NCBI RefSeq assembly: GCF_014205015.1
Contig: NZ_JACHMO010000001.1
Span: forward strand, 5,022,001-5,086,000
Length of the DNA stretch: 64,000 bases
DNA from: Saccharothrix ecbatanensis
GTDB lineage: Bacteria; Actinomycetota; Actinomycetes; Mycobacteriales; Pseudonocardiaceae
Direction of reading: 5' to 3'
Each line of letters starts with the position of its first letter. Position 1 is the stretch's first letter. Shown piece by piece: positions 41,966 to 49,432 of the stretch. The notes beneath the pieces are model-generated. The model had not been told where the DNA came from. It was given only the letters and a program-made list of their open reading frames with translations, and did no database searches. A program made the position numbers and the translations under genes.

Positions 41966-42414
41966 AGCCGCCTCAGCCCTTCGGCCACCTGCTCGTCCTC
42001 GGCCTGGTGCGTCGCGCCGACCCGGTGCAACGCGTCGCGCAACGTCTCCAGCTCGTCCAGGTACGACCGCAGCGCCGCCTGCACGCCGCCTCCCAGCTCG
42101 CCGGCACGCAGCCCGAACGCCTGCCGCATGTGCCGCGCCACCGGACCCCGTCCGTCGCCGAGCGGCTGCCCCAGCTCGCCGCCGGCCCGGCCCAGCAGCT
42201 CCGACAGGGTGCCGTGCAGCTCGGCCAGGCGCGACTCGGCCCGGGTGAACTCGTCCAGGTCCACCTCGATCCGGTCACCACCCTCGGCGACCACACCCGC
42301 CGCACCCGCCCCGGTCGGCGGCGCGATCACCGGCACAACGGCCCCATGCCGCTCATCCCGCAGCTCTTCGCGCATCCGCCTGGCGTCCTCGACGCCGCGC
42401 ACCCTGACGACCAT
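41962..42414 (-). CDS. ESX-like operon leader gene, helical protein
   Basis: 150 residues from ATG at 42412-42414, the first of five coupled genes. N-terminal VVRVRGVEDARRMREELRDE, then a DLDEFTRAESRLAELHGTLS helix, and a C-terminal coiled-coil. Pattern resembles WXG100 proteins without a clear W-x-G turn. GTGA overlap with the PPE-like gene. An open frame continues upstream to 42567 but runs into the repeat-flanked cassette and is not supported. Confidence 0.65.
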   Translation of the reverse strand: MVVRVRGVEDARRMREELRDERHGAVVPVIAPPTGAGAAGVVAEGGDRIEVDLDEFTRAESRLAELHGTLSELLGRAGGELGQPLGDGRGPVARHMRQAFGLRAGELGGGVQAALRSYLDELETLRDALHRVGATHQAEDEQVAEGLRRL

Positions 42415-42477
42415 GCCCCATATCGTGGTGTGCCCGCGCGCACGTGACCAGAGCGGGTGCACGGTGGGAGAAGCAGC

Positions 42478-42504
42478 GGTGCACGGTGGGACAAGGGACT
42501 GTGC
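42478..42504. repeat. 27-bp direct repeat, left copy, bounding the GntR cassette
   Basis: GGTGCACGG-T-GGGACAAGGGACTGTGC. The same 27 bases recur at 43902-43928 with one change (T to G at the tenth base). A partial third copy (GGTGCACGGTGGGA) lies at 42456-42469. The left copy lies 7 bases after the stop of the last micro-gene. Confidence 0.85.
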
Positions 42505-42511
42505 CGTGCTG

Positions 42512-42640
42512 CTAGCGCTCCCGATCACACCGGTACGCCGAGTAGAGGAACGCGCCGACGAACCCACCGACGCAGACGATCACAAGCGCCGCTTGTGAGT
42601 TGATCGCCTCGCACAGCCATAGCCGGCCCGTGATGATCAC
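42512..42640 (-). CDS. Micro-protein with one membrane segment (third of cassette)
   Basis: 42 residues, GTG overlapping the preceding stop as GTGA. After a short start (GRLWLCEAINSQ) a hydrophobic helix follows (AALVIVCVGGFVGAFLYSAY) and a short charged end (RCDRER). It has the shape of a small single-pass membrane toxin or membrane-anchoring peptide, but no homology can be claimed. Too short to be found by ordinary gene callers. Confidence 0.6.
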   Translation of the reverse strand: MIITGRLWLCEAINSQAALVIVCVGGFVGAFLYSAYRCDRER

Positions 42641-42792
42641 GGCCGCCGGTTTCGTGACCGGTCACCCAAGGTGTCGACGATGTGCTGCCGCGTCGCCGCG
42701 TCAGCGTTGACGAACGCCTTGACCAGCGCCTCGGCCAGATCGGAGCTGTCAACGATGACTTCGAGGTCGTGGGGCAGCTCCACGTCCGCCAT
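42637..42792 (-). CDS. Micro-protein, soluble (second of cassette)
   Basis: 51 residues: MADVELPHDLEVIVDSSDLA, EALVKAFVNADAATRQHIVD, then TLGDRSRNRRP. It is acidic then basic, without a hydrophobic helix. ATG at 42790-42792 overlaps the upstream stop as TGATG and its stop overlaps the next start. The overlaps on both sides argue that it is real. No family recognised. Confidence 0.65.
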   Translation of the reverse strand: MADVELPHDLEVIVDSSDLAEALVKAFVNADAATRQHIVDTLGDRSRNRRP

Positions 42793-42908
42793 CACGACAC
42801 CCTCGGAGCGGGGAGTTCTTGAAGCTGCCGAAGGACTTCGGTCAGATTCGACTGCGTTGACCAGACCGGCGCACCGCCCGGATCCAGCCGCACGGCACGC
42901 GCGGCCAT
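42792..42908 (-). CDS. Micro-protein (first of cassette), possibly frameshifted
   Basis: 38 residues from ATG: MAARAVRLDPGG, then PVWSTQSNLTEVLRQLQELP. In-frame upstream codons (DHLFTAGL) continue to a stop without a start codon, while a ten-codon GTG frame (42963-42931, reading VFVYVSA) ends one frame off. Either the gene begins at 42908, or a longer ancestor has a frameshift near 42931. Amphipathic C-terminal helix. Overlaps the next gene. Confidence 0.5.
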   Translation of the reverse strand: MAARAVRLDPGGAPVWSTQSNLTEVLRQLQELPAPRVS

Positions 42909-42979
42909 GAGCCCGGCCGTGAACAGGTGGTCACGCTGACACGTAGACGAACACCGCCGTCACCGGACACCCACCCCCG

Positions 42980-43005
42980 AACTGGTAAAGACGTGTTGAC
43001 CAGTT
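42980..43005. promoter_or_regulatory. GntR operator 1 (AACTGGT-N12-ACCAGTT)
   Basis: Inverted AACTGGT (42980-42986) and ACCAGTT (42999-43005) separated by 12 bases, about 70 bases upstream of the first micro-gene and between the two divergent units. It shares half sites with operator 2. Confidence 0.7.
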
Positions 43006-43026
43006 GTACTGCGGCAGTGGTGGGCA

Positions 43027-43044
43027 AACTGGTCAATACCAGTT
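43027..43044. promoter_or_regulatory. GntR operator 2 (AACTGGT-CAAT-ACCAGTT)
   Basis: A perfect 7-bp inverted repeat with a 4-base spacer, 83 bases before the GntR start. The repeated half sites in the divergent gap suggest autoregulation and control of the micro-gene operon by the adjacent GntR protein. Confidence 0.75.
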
Positions 43045-43126
43045 CGACCGCTTAACTCGAACAGGCGCAACCACGGTCGGTAGGCTCGATCAACCGGCGT
43101 GGCGTGCAGCGGAGGAGGCGGCAACG

Positions 43127-43885
43127 GTGATCGACAAGTCGAGCGGCGTGCCCGCGTATCGCCAAGTCGCCACAGCCATTCGCGCCAAGATCGACTCGGG
43201 CGAGTACGCGCCCGGAACGCCGATCCCGTCGGAACGCGTGCTGGTCGATCAGTACGGCGTCAGCCGCCCGACGATCCGTGACGCCATCGCGTTGCTACGC
43301 CAGGAGGGCGCGTTGATCGCGGAGCATGGCCGTGGCGTGTTCGTCCGGCCACGGACAACGGTGGTCCGACTGTCCCGGTCCCGACTGTCACGGGAAGCCC
43401 GATCGGCGAACCGCGGCGCGTTCCTCGGCGACGCCACCGCCGGAGGATTCACGCCGTCCACCACGATGAAGGTCCGCTTCGATCCTGCCGACGAACGCAC
43501 GGCGGAGCTACTCGGGATCGACGCCGGCGAGGAAGTCACCGTGAGGGACCGGGTGATGCGTGCCGACGGCCTGGCAGTCATGATCGCGGTATCCCGGCTG
43601 CCACGCTCGGTCACACGCGGAACTGCGATCGAAGTGGTCGACACCGGCCCCGGTGGCGCGTACGCGCGGCTCGAAGAGTCCGGACACCGACTCGACCACT
43701 TCGAAGAGATCGTCTCCGCCAGGATGCCCACACCTGAGGAAGCCTCGATCTTGCAGCCCTCATCCGGCGTACCGGTGATCAGAGTGACGCGTGTGGCCTA
43801 CGCGGCAGACCGCGCAGTCGAGGTCAACGACATGACCATGGCCGGCGATCGCTACGAGTTGATCTACCACATCCCGGCTGATTGA
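43127..43885 (+). CDS. GntR/HutC regulator of the repeat-bounded cassette
   Basis: 252 residues from GTG with GGAGGAGG upstream. Winged helix (YRQVATAIRAKIDSGEYAPG, then VDQYGVSRPTIRDAIALLRQ) and UTRA ligand domain (EEVTVRDRVMRADGLAVMIA, SGVPVIRVTRVAYAADRAVE). It resembles HutC-type regulators; the effector is unknown. Stop is 16 bases before the right direct repeat. Base composition here is less GC-rich than the neighbours. Confidence 0.85.
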   Translation: MIDKSSGVPAYRQVATAIRAKIDSGEYAPGTPIPSERVLVDQYGVSRPTIRDAIALLRQEGALIAEHGRGVFVRPRTTVVRLSRSRLSREARSANRGAFLGDATAGGFTPSTTMKVRFDPADERTAELLGIDAGEEVTVRDRVMRADGLAVMIAVSRLPRSVTRGTAIEVVDTGPGGAYARLEESGHRLDHFEEIVSARMPTPEEASILQPSSGVPVIRVTRVAYAADRAVEVNDMTMAGDRYELIYHIPAD

Positions 43886-43901
43886 TCAGCCCAGCAGCGG
43901 C

Positions 43902-43928
43902 GGTGCACGGGGGGACAAGGGACTGTGC
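43902..43928. repeat. 27-bp direct repeat, right copy
   Basis: GGTGCACGG-G-GGGACAAGGGACTGTGC, 26 of 27 bases identical to 42478-42504. It overlaps the first possible GTG start of the kinase gene, so it may be the original promoter/start region of that gene, duplicated on insertion of the cassette. Confidence 0.85.
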
Positions 43929-44548
43929 GAAAATCGTCCCCCGTGCCGTCACCTGCCGTTCACGCGCGCGCCGTGCTGCTCGCCGGTCCCTCCGGTTCGG
44001 GCAAGTCCACCCTCGCCGCCAAGCTGGGTCTCCCCGTGCTGCGACTGGACGACTACTACCGCGAGGGCCACGATCCGCTCCTCCCCCGTGACGACGCCGG
44101 CCGCCCGGACTGGGACTCCGAGGGCTCCTGGAACACCGCCGACGCGCTGGCCGCCGTGGTCGAGTTGGCCACCACCGGCACGGTCGAGGCGCCGGTGTAC
44201 GTCCTCGGCGAGGACAGGCGGGTGGGCTGCCGCACGGTGACCGCGCCGGACCTGTTCATCGCCGAAGGCCTGTTCGCGGACCGGCTGGTGGCGGGCTGCC
44301 GCGAGGCGGGCGTGCTGGCGGACGCCATCGTGCTCGCGCCGAACGCCGTGGTGACGTTCGCGCGCCGGTTCGCCCGGGACGTCGCGGAGGCCCGCAAGCC
44401 GGTGCCGCTCCTGGCCCGCCGCGGCCTGCGGCTGATGACCGAGCACTCGGGCGTGGTGCGGCGGTGCGTGGACGCGGGCATGCGGCCGGTCCGCCCGCAC
44501 CTCGTGCGACCTGCCACGATCGGGGAGAGGGCGCCCGCGGCGGTGTAG
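43925..44548 (+). CDS. Uridine-kinase-like P-loop protein
   Basis: 207 residues from GTG at 43925; GTG at 43943 is an equally plausible start. P-loop AVLLAGPSGSGKSTLAAKLG, then VLRLDDYYREGHDPLL and PDWDSEGSWN typical of uridine kinase/phosphoribulokinase-like ATPases, and a basic C-terminal LLARRGLRLMTEHS. It would phosphorylate a nucleoside or related sugar; substrate is uncertain. It begins in the right copy of the direct repeat. Confidence 0.75.
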   Translation: MRKSSPVPSPAVHARAVLLAGPSGSGKSTLAAKLGLPVLRLDDYYREGHDPLLPRDDAGRPDWDSEGSWNTADALAAVVELATTGTVEAPVYVLGEDRRVGCRTVTAPDLFIAEGLFADRLVAGCREAGVLADAIVLAPNAVVTFARRFARDVAEARKPVPLLARRGLRLMTEHSGVVRRCVDAGMRPVRPHLVRPATIGERAPAAV

Positions 44549-44578
44549 CCGGACGGCGTCGGGGGTACTGCTGCCGGC

Positions 44579-44998
44579 ATGGCTGTGTTCGAGCATGAGC
44601 AGACGATCCCGGTGGACGCGGGGGTGGTGTTCGACCTCGCCAAGGACGTGACCGCGATGGAGGCCTGGCTGCCGGACGGGCTCCAGGTCGAGTCGAGCGG
44701 CCCGGAACGGGTCACCGGACGGGTGTCGATGGGTGACGAGGTCGACGAGGGTGACGGCTACCTCGCCGCGGACGATGAACAGCGCCGGCTGGAGTGGGGC
44801 GATTTGGCGGGCGGCGGCTATTCGGGGTGGCTCCAGGTGGACGAGGAAGGCCCCGGCCGCTGCCGCGTGGTGCTTCACCTCGATGTGAGTGGTGATCATC
44901 CCGAAGCCGTCGGTGGTGAAGCACACGAAATAACGGACGAATACATCGAGCAGGCCCTGAGCCGGCTCGCAGCGCTTGCCATGCAGAGCGTTACGTGA
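44579..44998 (+). CDS. SRPBCC-family ligand-binding protein
   Basis: 139 residues. START-like fold: VFEHEQTIPVDAGVVFDLAK, DVTAMEAWLPDGLQVE, LEWGDLAGGGYSGWLQVDEE and CRVVLHLDVSGD strands around a hydrophobic cavity, with a C-terminal helix (IEQALSRLAALAMQS). No catalytic residue recognised. Lies between the kinase and the MFS transporter. Confidence 0.75.
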   Translation: MAVFEHEQTIPVDAGVVFDLAKDVTAMEAWLPDGLQVESSGPERVTGRVSMGDEVDEGDGYLAADDEQRRLEWGDLAGGGYSGWLQVDEEGPGRCRVVLHLDVSGDHPEAVGGEAHEITDEYIEQALSRLAALAMQSVT

Positions 44999-45020
44999 CT
45001 GTTTTCACTGATCATCGAGT

Positions 45021-45048
45021 TTGAACCCGGAAAAGCGCCGCCTAGTGT
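45021..45048 (+). promoter_or_regulatory. Sigma-A-like promoter of the MFS gene
   Basis: TTGAAC (45021-45026), 16 bases, TAGTGT (45043-45048), 63 bases before the ATG. Confidence 0.45.
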
Positions 45049-45110
45049 GAACGCCGTTCACCGGGTACGTCTGCACGTCGAGGCTCCGGATCGTCTTCAA
45101 GGGAGCTTCG

Positions 45111-46403
45111 ATGTTCCGCGCTTTGCGGGGCCGCAACTACCGTCGTTGGGCATTCGCCGATCTCATTTCGGTGACCGGCTCGTGGATGCAGTTGATCGGT
45201 CTCAACTGGGTCGTGCTGGAAAGCACCGGCTCGGCCACTTCCGTCGGCCTTTCGGTGCTGCTGGGCACCCTGCCGTCCGTGCTGCTCGGCCCGTGGGCCG
45301 GCTCGCTCGCCGACCGGCTGCCGGTGCGCCGGATCATCCTGACCTGTCAGTCCCTGCACGCCGTGCTGGCCGCGTTGCTGGCGCTCGTGGTGTGGCAGGG
45401 AGCGCCGATCACGGCGGTGTTCGCGTTGACGTTCGTGTCGGGCCTGGTGTCGGTGTTCGACGGGCCCGCGCTGGGCCGCTACGGGGCGCAGGTGGTGCCC
45501 CGGGAAGACCTGGGCAACGCCGTCGCGCTCGGCTCGGTGCTCAGCTCCACCGGCCGCATCCTGGGCATGAGCAGCGCCGCGGTGCTCGCCGCCGCGTTCG
45601 GCTCGCCGATGCTGTTCGTGATCAACGCGCTGAGCTTCGTGGCCGTGATCTTCGCGGTGCTCGCCATCCGCCGGGACGAGCTGCACCCGTTGGAGGCCAG
45701 CCCGCCCGGCCGGGTCGGTGTCGCCGCCGGCCTGCGTTACGTCACCGCCAGCGGGCGGCTGCTCCTGCTGTTCGCGCTCGGTTTCACGCTGTCCAGCCTG
45801 GGCCGCAACTACCAGGTCACGATGGCCGCGATGAGCCCGGACGCGACCACGTACGGCCTGCTGTCGACGGTGTTCGCGGTCGGCACGGTGCTGGGCGGGC
45901 TGGCCGCGGCGGCGCGGAAGACGTTGACCGTGCGGCTGCTGCTCGCGGTCGCGTGCGGGACGAGCCTGCTCCAGGTCACCAGCGGGCTCGTGCCCGGGAT
46001 GCTCGGGTTCGCCATCGTGCTGCTGCCGATCGCGGCGGGCGCGGTGGTCATCGACACGACCATGAGCACGCGGATCCAGCTGGACACCGAGGACGGCATG
46101 CGCGGCCGACTGCTGGCGGTCAACTCGGCCGTCGGCGCGGCGGCGGGCGCGGCCGGCGCTCCGCTGCTGGGCTTCCTGTGCGAGCGGATCGGCGCTCCGG
46201 AGACGTTGGTCCTCGCGGGCGCGCTCACCCTGCTCGGCACGGTGTTCGCGGCGTCCGTGCTGGCCGCCCCGGCCCACCGCCGGACCGCGTTGGCGCACCG
46301 CGTGCTGCGGCGTCCGCACCAGCCGCCGGCGCCCGCCGGGCACCCGCATGGAGCAGTGCGGCCTGGGAACCGTCCCAGGCGGCGTGCCCGCGTCCGGGTG
46401 TAG
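45111..46403 (+). CDS. MFS transporter, EntS-like (MFS_3)
   Basis: 430 residues, about 12 membrane helices; AAGGGAG before ATG. N-terminal RGRNYRRWAFADLISVTGSW, the loop-2 motif AGSLADRLPVRRIIL, and GLRYVTASGRLLLLFALG are typical of the EntS/MdtM-like exporters. A Pro/Arg-rich C-terminal tail of about 40 residues is unusual. Siderophore or antibiotic export is possible, but it is 12 kb from the siderophore operon. Confidence 0.82.
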   Translation: MFRALRGRNYRRWAFADLISVTGSWMQLIGLNWVVLESTGSATSVGLSVLLGTLPSVLLGPWAGSLADRLPVRRIILTCQSLHAVLAALLALVVWQGAPITAVFALTFVSGLVSVFDGPALGRYGAQVVPREDLGNAVALGSVLSSTGRILGMSSAAVLAAAFGSPMLFVINALSFVAVIFAVLAIRRDELHPLEASPPGRVGVAAGLRYVTASGRLLLLFALGFTLSSLGRNYQVTMAAMSPDATTYGLLSTVFAVGTVLGGLAAAARKTLTVRLLLAVACGTSLLQVTSGLVPGMLGFAIVLLPIAAGAVVIDTTMSTRIQLDTEDGMRGRLLAVNSAVGAAAGAAGAPLLGFLCERIGAPETLVLAGALTLLGTVFAASVLAAPAHRRTALAHRVLRRPHQPPAPAGHPHGAVRPGNRPRRRARVRV

Positions 46404-46503
46404 CACCACGCGTCCACAGGGCCGTACGCACTAGGCCGCACGGATGCAGTGCGTAGTGGCCCATTCACAGAACGATGTGGGCGAGGCTACAGTCAGGTCG
46501 TTC

Positions 46504-46519
46504 CTGGGAGCGCTCCCAG
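46504..46519. promoter_or_regulatory. CebR-type operator upstream of the LPMO
   Basis: CTGGGAGCGCTCCCAG is a perfect palindrome whose central 14 bases (46505-46518) equal the Streptomyces CebR consensus TGGGAGCGCTCCCA. It is 25 bases before the LPMO start, where a LacI-family repressor would block transcription until cellobiose or cellotriose binds it. The CebR gene is not in the window. Confidence 0.85.
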
Positions 46520-46543
46520 AACCTCAATGAGGAGGTGAACGAC

Positions 46544-47680
46544 GTGACGGCCCGACGATGGATCGCGCTGGCCGCGGCCGGTGTGGCCGGCCTGCTGATC
46601 GCGACGCTCTTGAACGTGGTCAGCCCGACCACGGCGTCCGCACACGGCGCCATGATGAAGCCGGGCAGCCGGACCTTCCTGTGTTGGCGGGACGGCCTGA
46701 CCCCGCAGGGCAACATCCAGCCGAAGAACCCCGGTTGCGCCGCGGCGGTGGCGGCGGGTGGCGACAACGCCCTCTACAACTGGTTCGGCGTGTTGCGTTC
46801 GGACGGGGCCGGCCGCACCAGCGGCTTCATCCCCGACGGCAAGCTGTGCAGCGGCAACAACCCGACGTTCGCCGGGTTCGACGTCGCCCGCAACGACTTC
46901 CCGGTGACCCACCTGACGGCCGGCGCCAACTTCGGCTGGTCGTACAACAAGTGGGCCGCGCACCCCGGCACGTTCCACCTGTACGTCACCAAGGACAGCT
47001 GGAGCCCGACCCGTCCGCTGGCGTGGAGCGACCTGGAGAGCACGCCGTTCCACAGCGTCACGAACCCGGCGAACAGCGGCGCCGTCGGCTCGGTCGAGGG
47101 CCAGTACTACTGGAACGCGAACCTGCCGTCCGGCAAGTCCGGTCGCCACATCATCTACTCGGTGTGGACCCGGTCGGACAGCACGGAGACGTTCTACAAC
47201 TGCTCCGACGTGACGTTCGACGGCGGCAACGGCGAGGTGACCGGTATCGGCGGCGGCAACACGACCACCACCACTACCACCACCACGACGACGAGCACGT
47301 CGACCAGCACCACGACGCCGACCAGCACCACCACGACGACCCCGACCACCACCACCACGACGCCGTCGGGCGACTCGAAGTGCATGGCGATCTACAAGAT
47401 CACCAGCGCGTGGTCGGGCGGCTTCCAGGGCGAGGTCGAGCTGATGAACCACAGCACAGCCTCGTACAACGGCTGGACCGCTACGTGGACCTACGCCAAC
47501 GGTCAGTCGATCAACAGCCTGTGGAGCGGCGTCAAGTCCGGCTCCGGGGCACAGGTGATCGTCAAGAACGCGGCGTGGAACGGCACGGTGGCGCCTGAGG
47601 CGTCGGTCAAGTTCGGCTTCACGGCCACCTACTCGGGCAGCACCAACTCGCTGCCCACGGTGACCTGCACGAGCCCGTAG
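46544..47680 (+). CDS. AA10 lytic polysaccharide monooxygenase with CBM2, secreted
   Basis: 378 residues, GTG after GGAGGT. Signal peptide of 33 residues ends before H34; the Cu histidine brace is N-terminal H34 (HGAMMKPGSR) and H140 (AAHPGTFHLYVTKDSW), with axial F225 in SDVTFDGG. A Thr-rich linker (about 243-278) joins a C-terminal CBM2 (C280 to C375; AWSGGFQGEVELMNHSTASY, GWTATWTYANGQSINSLWSG). Family style and CebR box indicate oxidative cleavage of cellulose rather than chitin. Strand specificity (C1 or C4) is not visible here. Confidence 0.92.
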   Translation: MTARRWIALAAAGVAGLLIATLLNVVSPTTASAHGAMMKPGSRTFLCWRDGLTPQGNIQPKNPGCAAAVAAGGDNALYNWFGVLRSDGAGRTSGFIPDGKLCSGNNPTFAGFDVARNDFPVTHLTAGANFGWSYNKWAAHPGTFHLYVTKDSWSPTRPLAWSDLESTPFHSVTNPANSGAVGSVEGQYYWNANLPSGKSGRHIIYSVWTRSDSTETFYNCSDVTFDGGNGEVTGIGGGNTTTTTTTTTTTSTSTSTTTPTSTTTTTPTTTTTTPSGDSKCMAIYKITSAWSGGFQGEVELMNHSTASYNGWTATWTYANGQSINSLWSGVKSGSGAQVIVKNAAWNGTVAPEASVKFGFTATYSGSTNSLPTVTCTSP

Positions 47681-47717
47681 TTCTCCACGGGCGGCCAGTC
47701 GCAGTCAGTCGAAGCGG

Positions 47718-49148
47718 CTAGTCCAGGCGGAACCCGAACGGGAGCTCCAGCCGGTGTTGGGCGAGAAGCCCGGTGTCGGCCAGGAGCTCCCGTGTCGGTC
47801 CGTCGGCCACCACGACACCGCCGTCGATCAACACGCTGCGCGGGCACAGCTGCAAGGCGTAGGGCAGGTCGTGCGTGACCATCAGCATGGTGCGGTCCAA
47901 CCCCAGCAACACCTCGGCCAGCTCCCGGCGGGCCACCGGTTCCAGGTTCGCCGAGGGCTCGTCGAGCACCAGGATCTCCGGGTCGCAGGCCAGCACGGTC
48001 GCCAGCGCGACACGGCGGCGCTGACCGCCGGACAGGTGCAGCGGCGACCGGTCCCCGAACTCCTCCATGCCGACCGCGCGCAACGCGTGGTCCACCCGTT
48101 CGTCCAGTTCCGCGCCGCGCAGCCCGAAGTTCGCCGGGCCGAACGCCACGTCCTGCCGCGCGGTGGGCAGGAAGAGCTGGTCGTCCGGGTCCTGGAAGAC
48201 CACCCCGACGCGGCGGCGGATCTCCTTGAGGTGCTCCTTCGCCACCGGCAGCCCGGCCACCTCGACCCGGCCGGAACCACCGCCCAGCACGCCGTTGAGG
48301 TGCAGCACGAACGTCGTCTTGCCCGCGCCGTTGGGGCCGAGCACGGCGACGCGCTCGCCGCGTTCGACCGTGAGATTGATGCCGAACAGGGCCTGGTGGC
48401 CGTCCGGGTAGGCGTAGGCCAGCCGCTCGACCACGAGCGCGGGCGCGGACCGTTGCGGCGCCACGACTTCCGGCGATCCCCCGCCGTCGGGCATCCGGCC
48501 CGTCCACCCGCGCGACACCATGGCGAGGTGCACCCTTTCACCGCGTTCGTAGGAGCGGATGAACAGGCTGCCGATGCCCCTTGCGGTCGCGCCGAGCTGC
48601 CACAGGAACCTCGGGTCGTCACCGCGGGAGATCCGCGCCACCCGCATCCGCTTGGCCTCGCCCACGATCACCTCGGCGTAGCGGAGCATCAGCGTGGCGA
48701 TGGTGATCATGACCGACGGCATCCGCAGCCGTTGCAGGCCCAGCAGGATGTCCTGGGGGGCGGTGGTGGCGGCGAGCGTCAGCGAGGTCAGCAGGCCGAG
48801 CGTGCCCTTGGCCAGGATGTTCCAGCCGGCCAACGCGCCCTCTTCGGACACGGACACGCCCAGCACGTCGACCCGGTCGCCCGCGCCGGTGAACGGCAGG
48901 AGCAGGGCCAGCAGCACGAACGGCGCCTCGATCACCGACCGTGCGGCGAACCAGCGCACCGGGACCCGTGCCACGGCCCAGACCGCGGTGAGGGCGAGCA
49001 GGTAGACGCCGAACGCCCAGAACGCCTCGCGGGGCGTGGCCACCACGCACAGCACCGCCACCACCGTGGCGACGATCTTCGTCTGCGGGGTGAGGCGGTG
49101 CACCGGCGAGTCGCCGGGCCGGTGCAGGAACCCGTGGCCGGCGCTCAC
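47718..49148 (-). CDS. Fused EcfT-EcfA (CbiQ-CbiO) of a cobalt/nickel ECF transporter
   Basis: 476 residues. N-terminal half (about 1-235) is CbiQ/EcfT: membrane helices, then the coupling motif RISRGDD and VHLAMVSRGWTGR. C-terminal half is an ABC ATPase: Walker A VLGPNGAGKTTFVLHLNG, Q-loop VFQDPDDQL, signature LSGGQRRRVALATVLA, Walker B ILVLDEPSANL, His switch MLMVTHDLPYA. A single fused protein replaces the usual two ATPases. GTG start overlaps the PDGLE stop as GTGA. Confidence 0.92.
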   Translation of the reverse strand: MSAGHGFLHRPGDSPVHRLTPQTKIVATVVAVLCVVATPREAFWAFGVYLLALTAVWAVARVPVRWFAARSVIEAPFVLLALLLPFTGAGDRVDVLGVSVSEEGALAGWNILAKGTLGLLTSLTLAATTAPQDILLGLQRLRMPSVMITIATLMLRYAEVIVGEAKRMRVARISRGDDPRFLWQLGATARGIGSLFIRSYERGERVHLAMVSRGWTGRMPDGGGSPEVVAPQRSAPALVVERLAYAYPDGHQALFGINLTVERGERVAVLGPNGAGKTTFVLHLNGVLGGGSGRVEVAGLPVAKEHLKEIRRRVGVVFQDPDDQLFLPTARQDVAFGPANFGLRGAELDERVDHALRAVGMEEFGDRSPLHLSGGQRRRVALATVLACDPEILVLDEPSANLEPVARRELAEVLLGLDRTMLMVTHDLPYALQLCPRSVLIDGGVVVADGPTRELLADTGLLAQHRLELPFGFRLD

Positions 49149-49432
49149 CTCACATCGGAACGCTTGCGCAGCAACCAGAACAGCCCACCCGCGAGGGCCA
49201 GCGTGGCGACGACGCCGAGGACGCCGGCGAGCCCGGTGAACCGGTCGTCACCGCCCACCGCGTAGTCCGCCAGCGGTGACCCGGCCAGCGGGTGCTCCCG
49301 CGCGTGTTCGGCGATGCCGTGCTGCTCGGTGACGTGGTCGAGCCCGTCCGGGTCCGAGTCGGCGAAGTAGGAGACGGCGCCCGCCAGCACCAGGCTGACC
49401 ACCGCGAACCATGCGAAGAAGCGCTTGTTCAC
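49145..49432 (-). CDS. PDGLE-domain small membrane component (CbiN-like)
   Basis: 95 residues, two membrane helices (RFFAWFAVVSLVLAGAVSYF and GLAGVLGVVATLALAGGLFW) around a PDGLDHV loop, the defining PDGLE motif. It supports CbiM metal loading. GTG start, overlapping CbiM stop as GTGA. Confidence 0.88.
   Translation of the reverse strand: MNKRFFAWFAVVSLVLAGAVSYFADSDPDGLDHVTEQHGIAEHAREHPLAGSPLADYAVGGDDRFTGLAGVLGVVATLALAGGLFWLLRKRSDVR

Noticed and set aside
42525..42752. 75-codon Arg-rich open frame in the repeat-bounded cassette
   Set aside because: Different frame from the overlapping micro-genes, low-complexity and without start/stop coupling.
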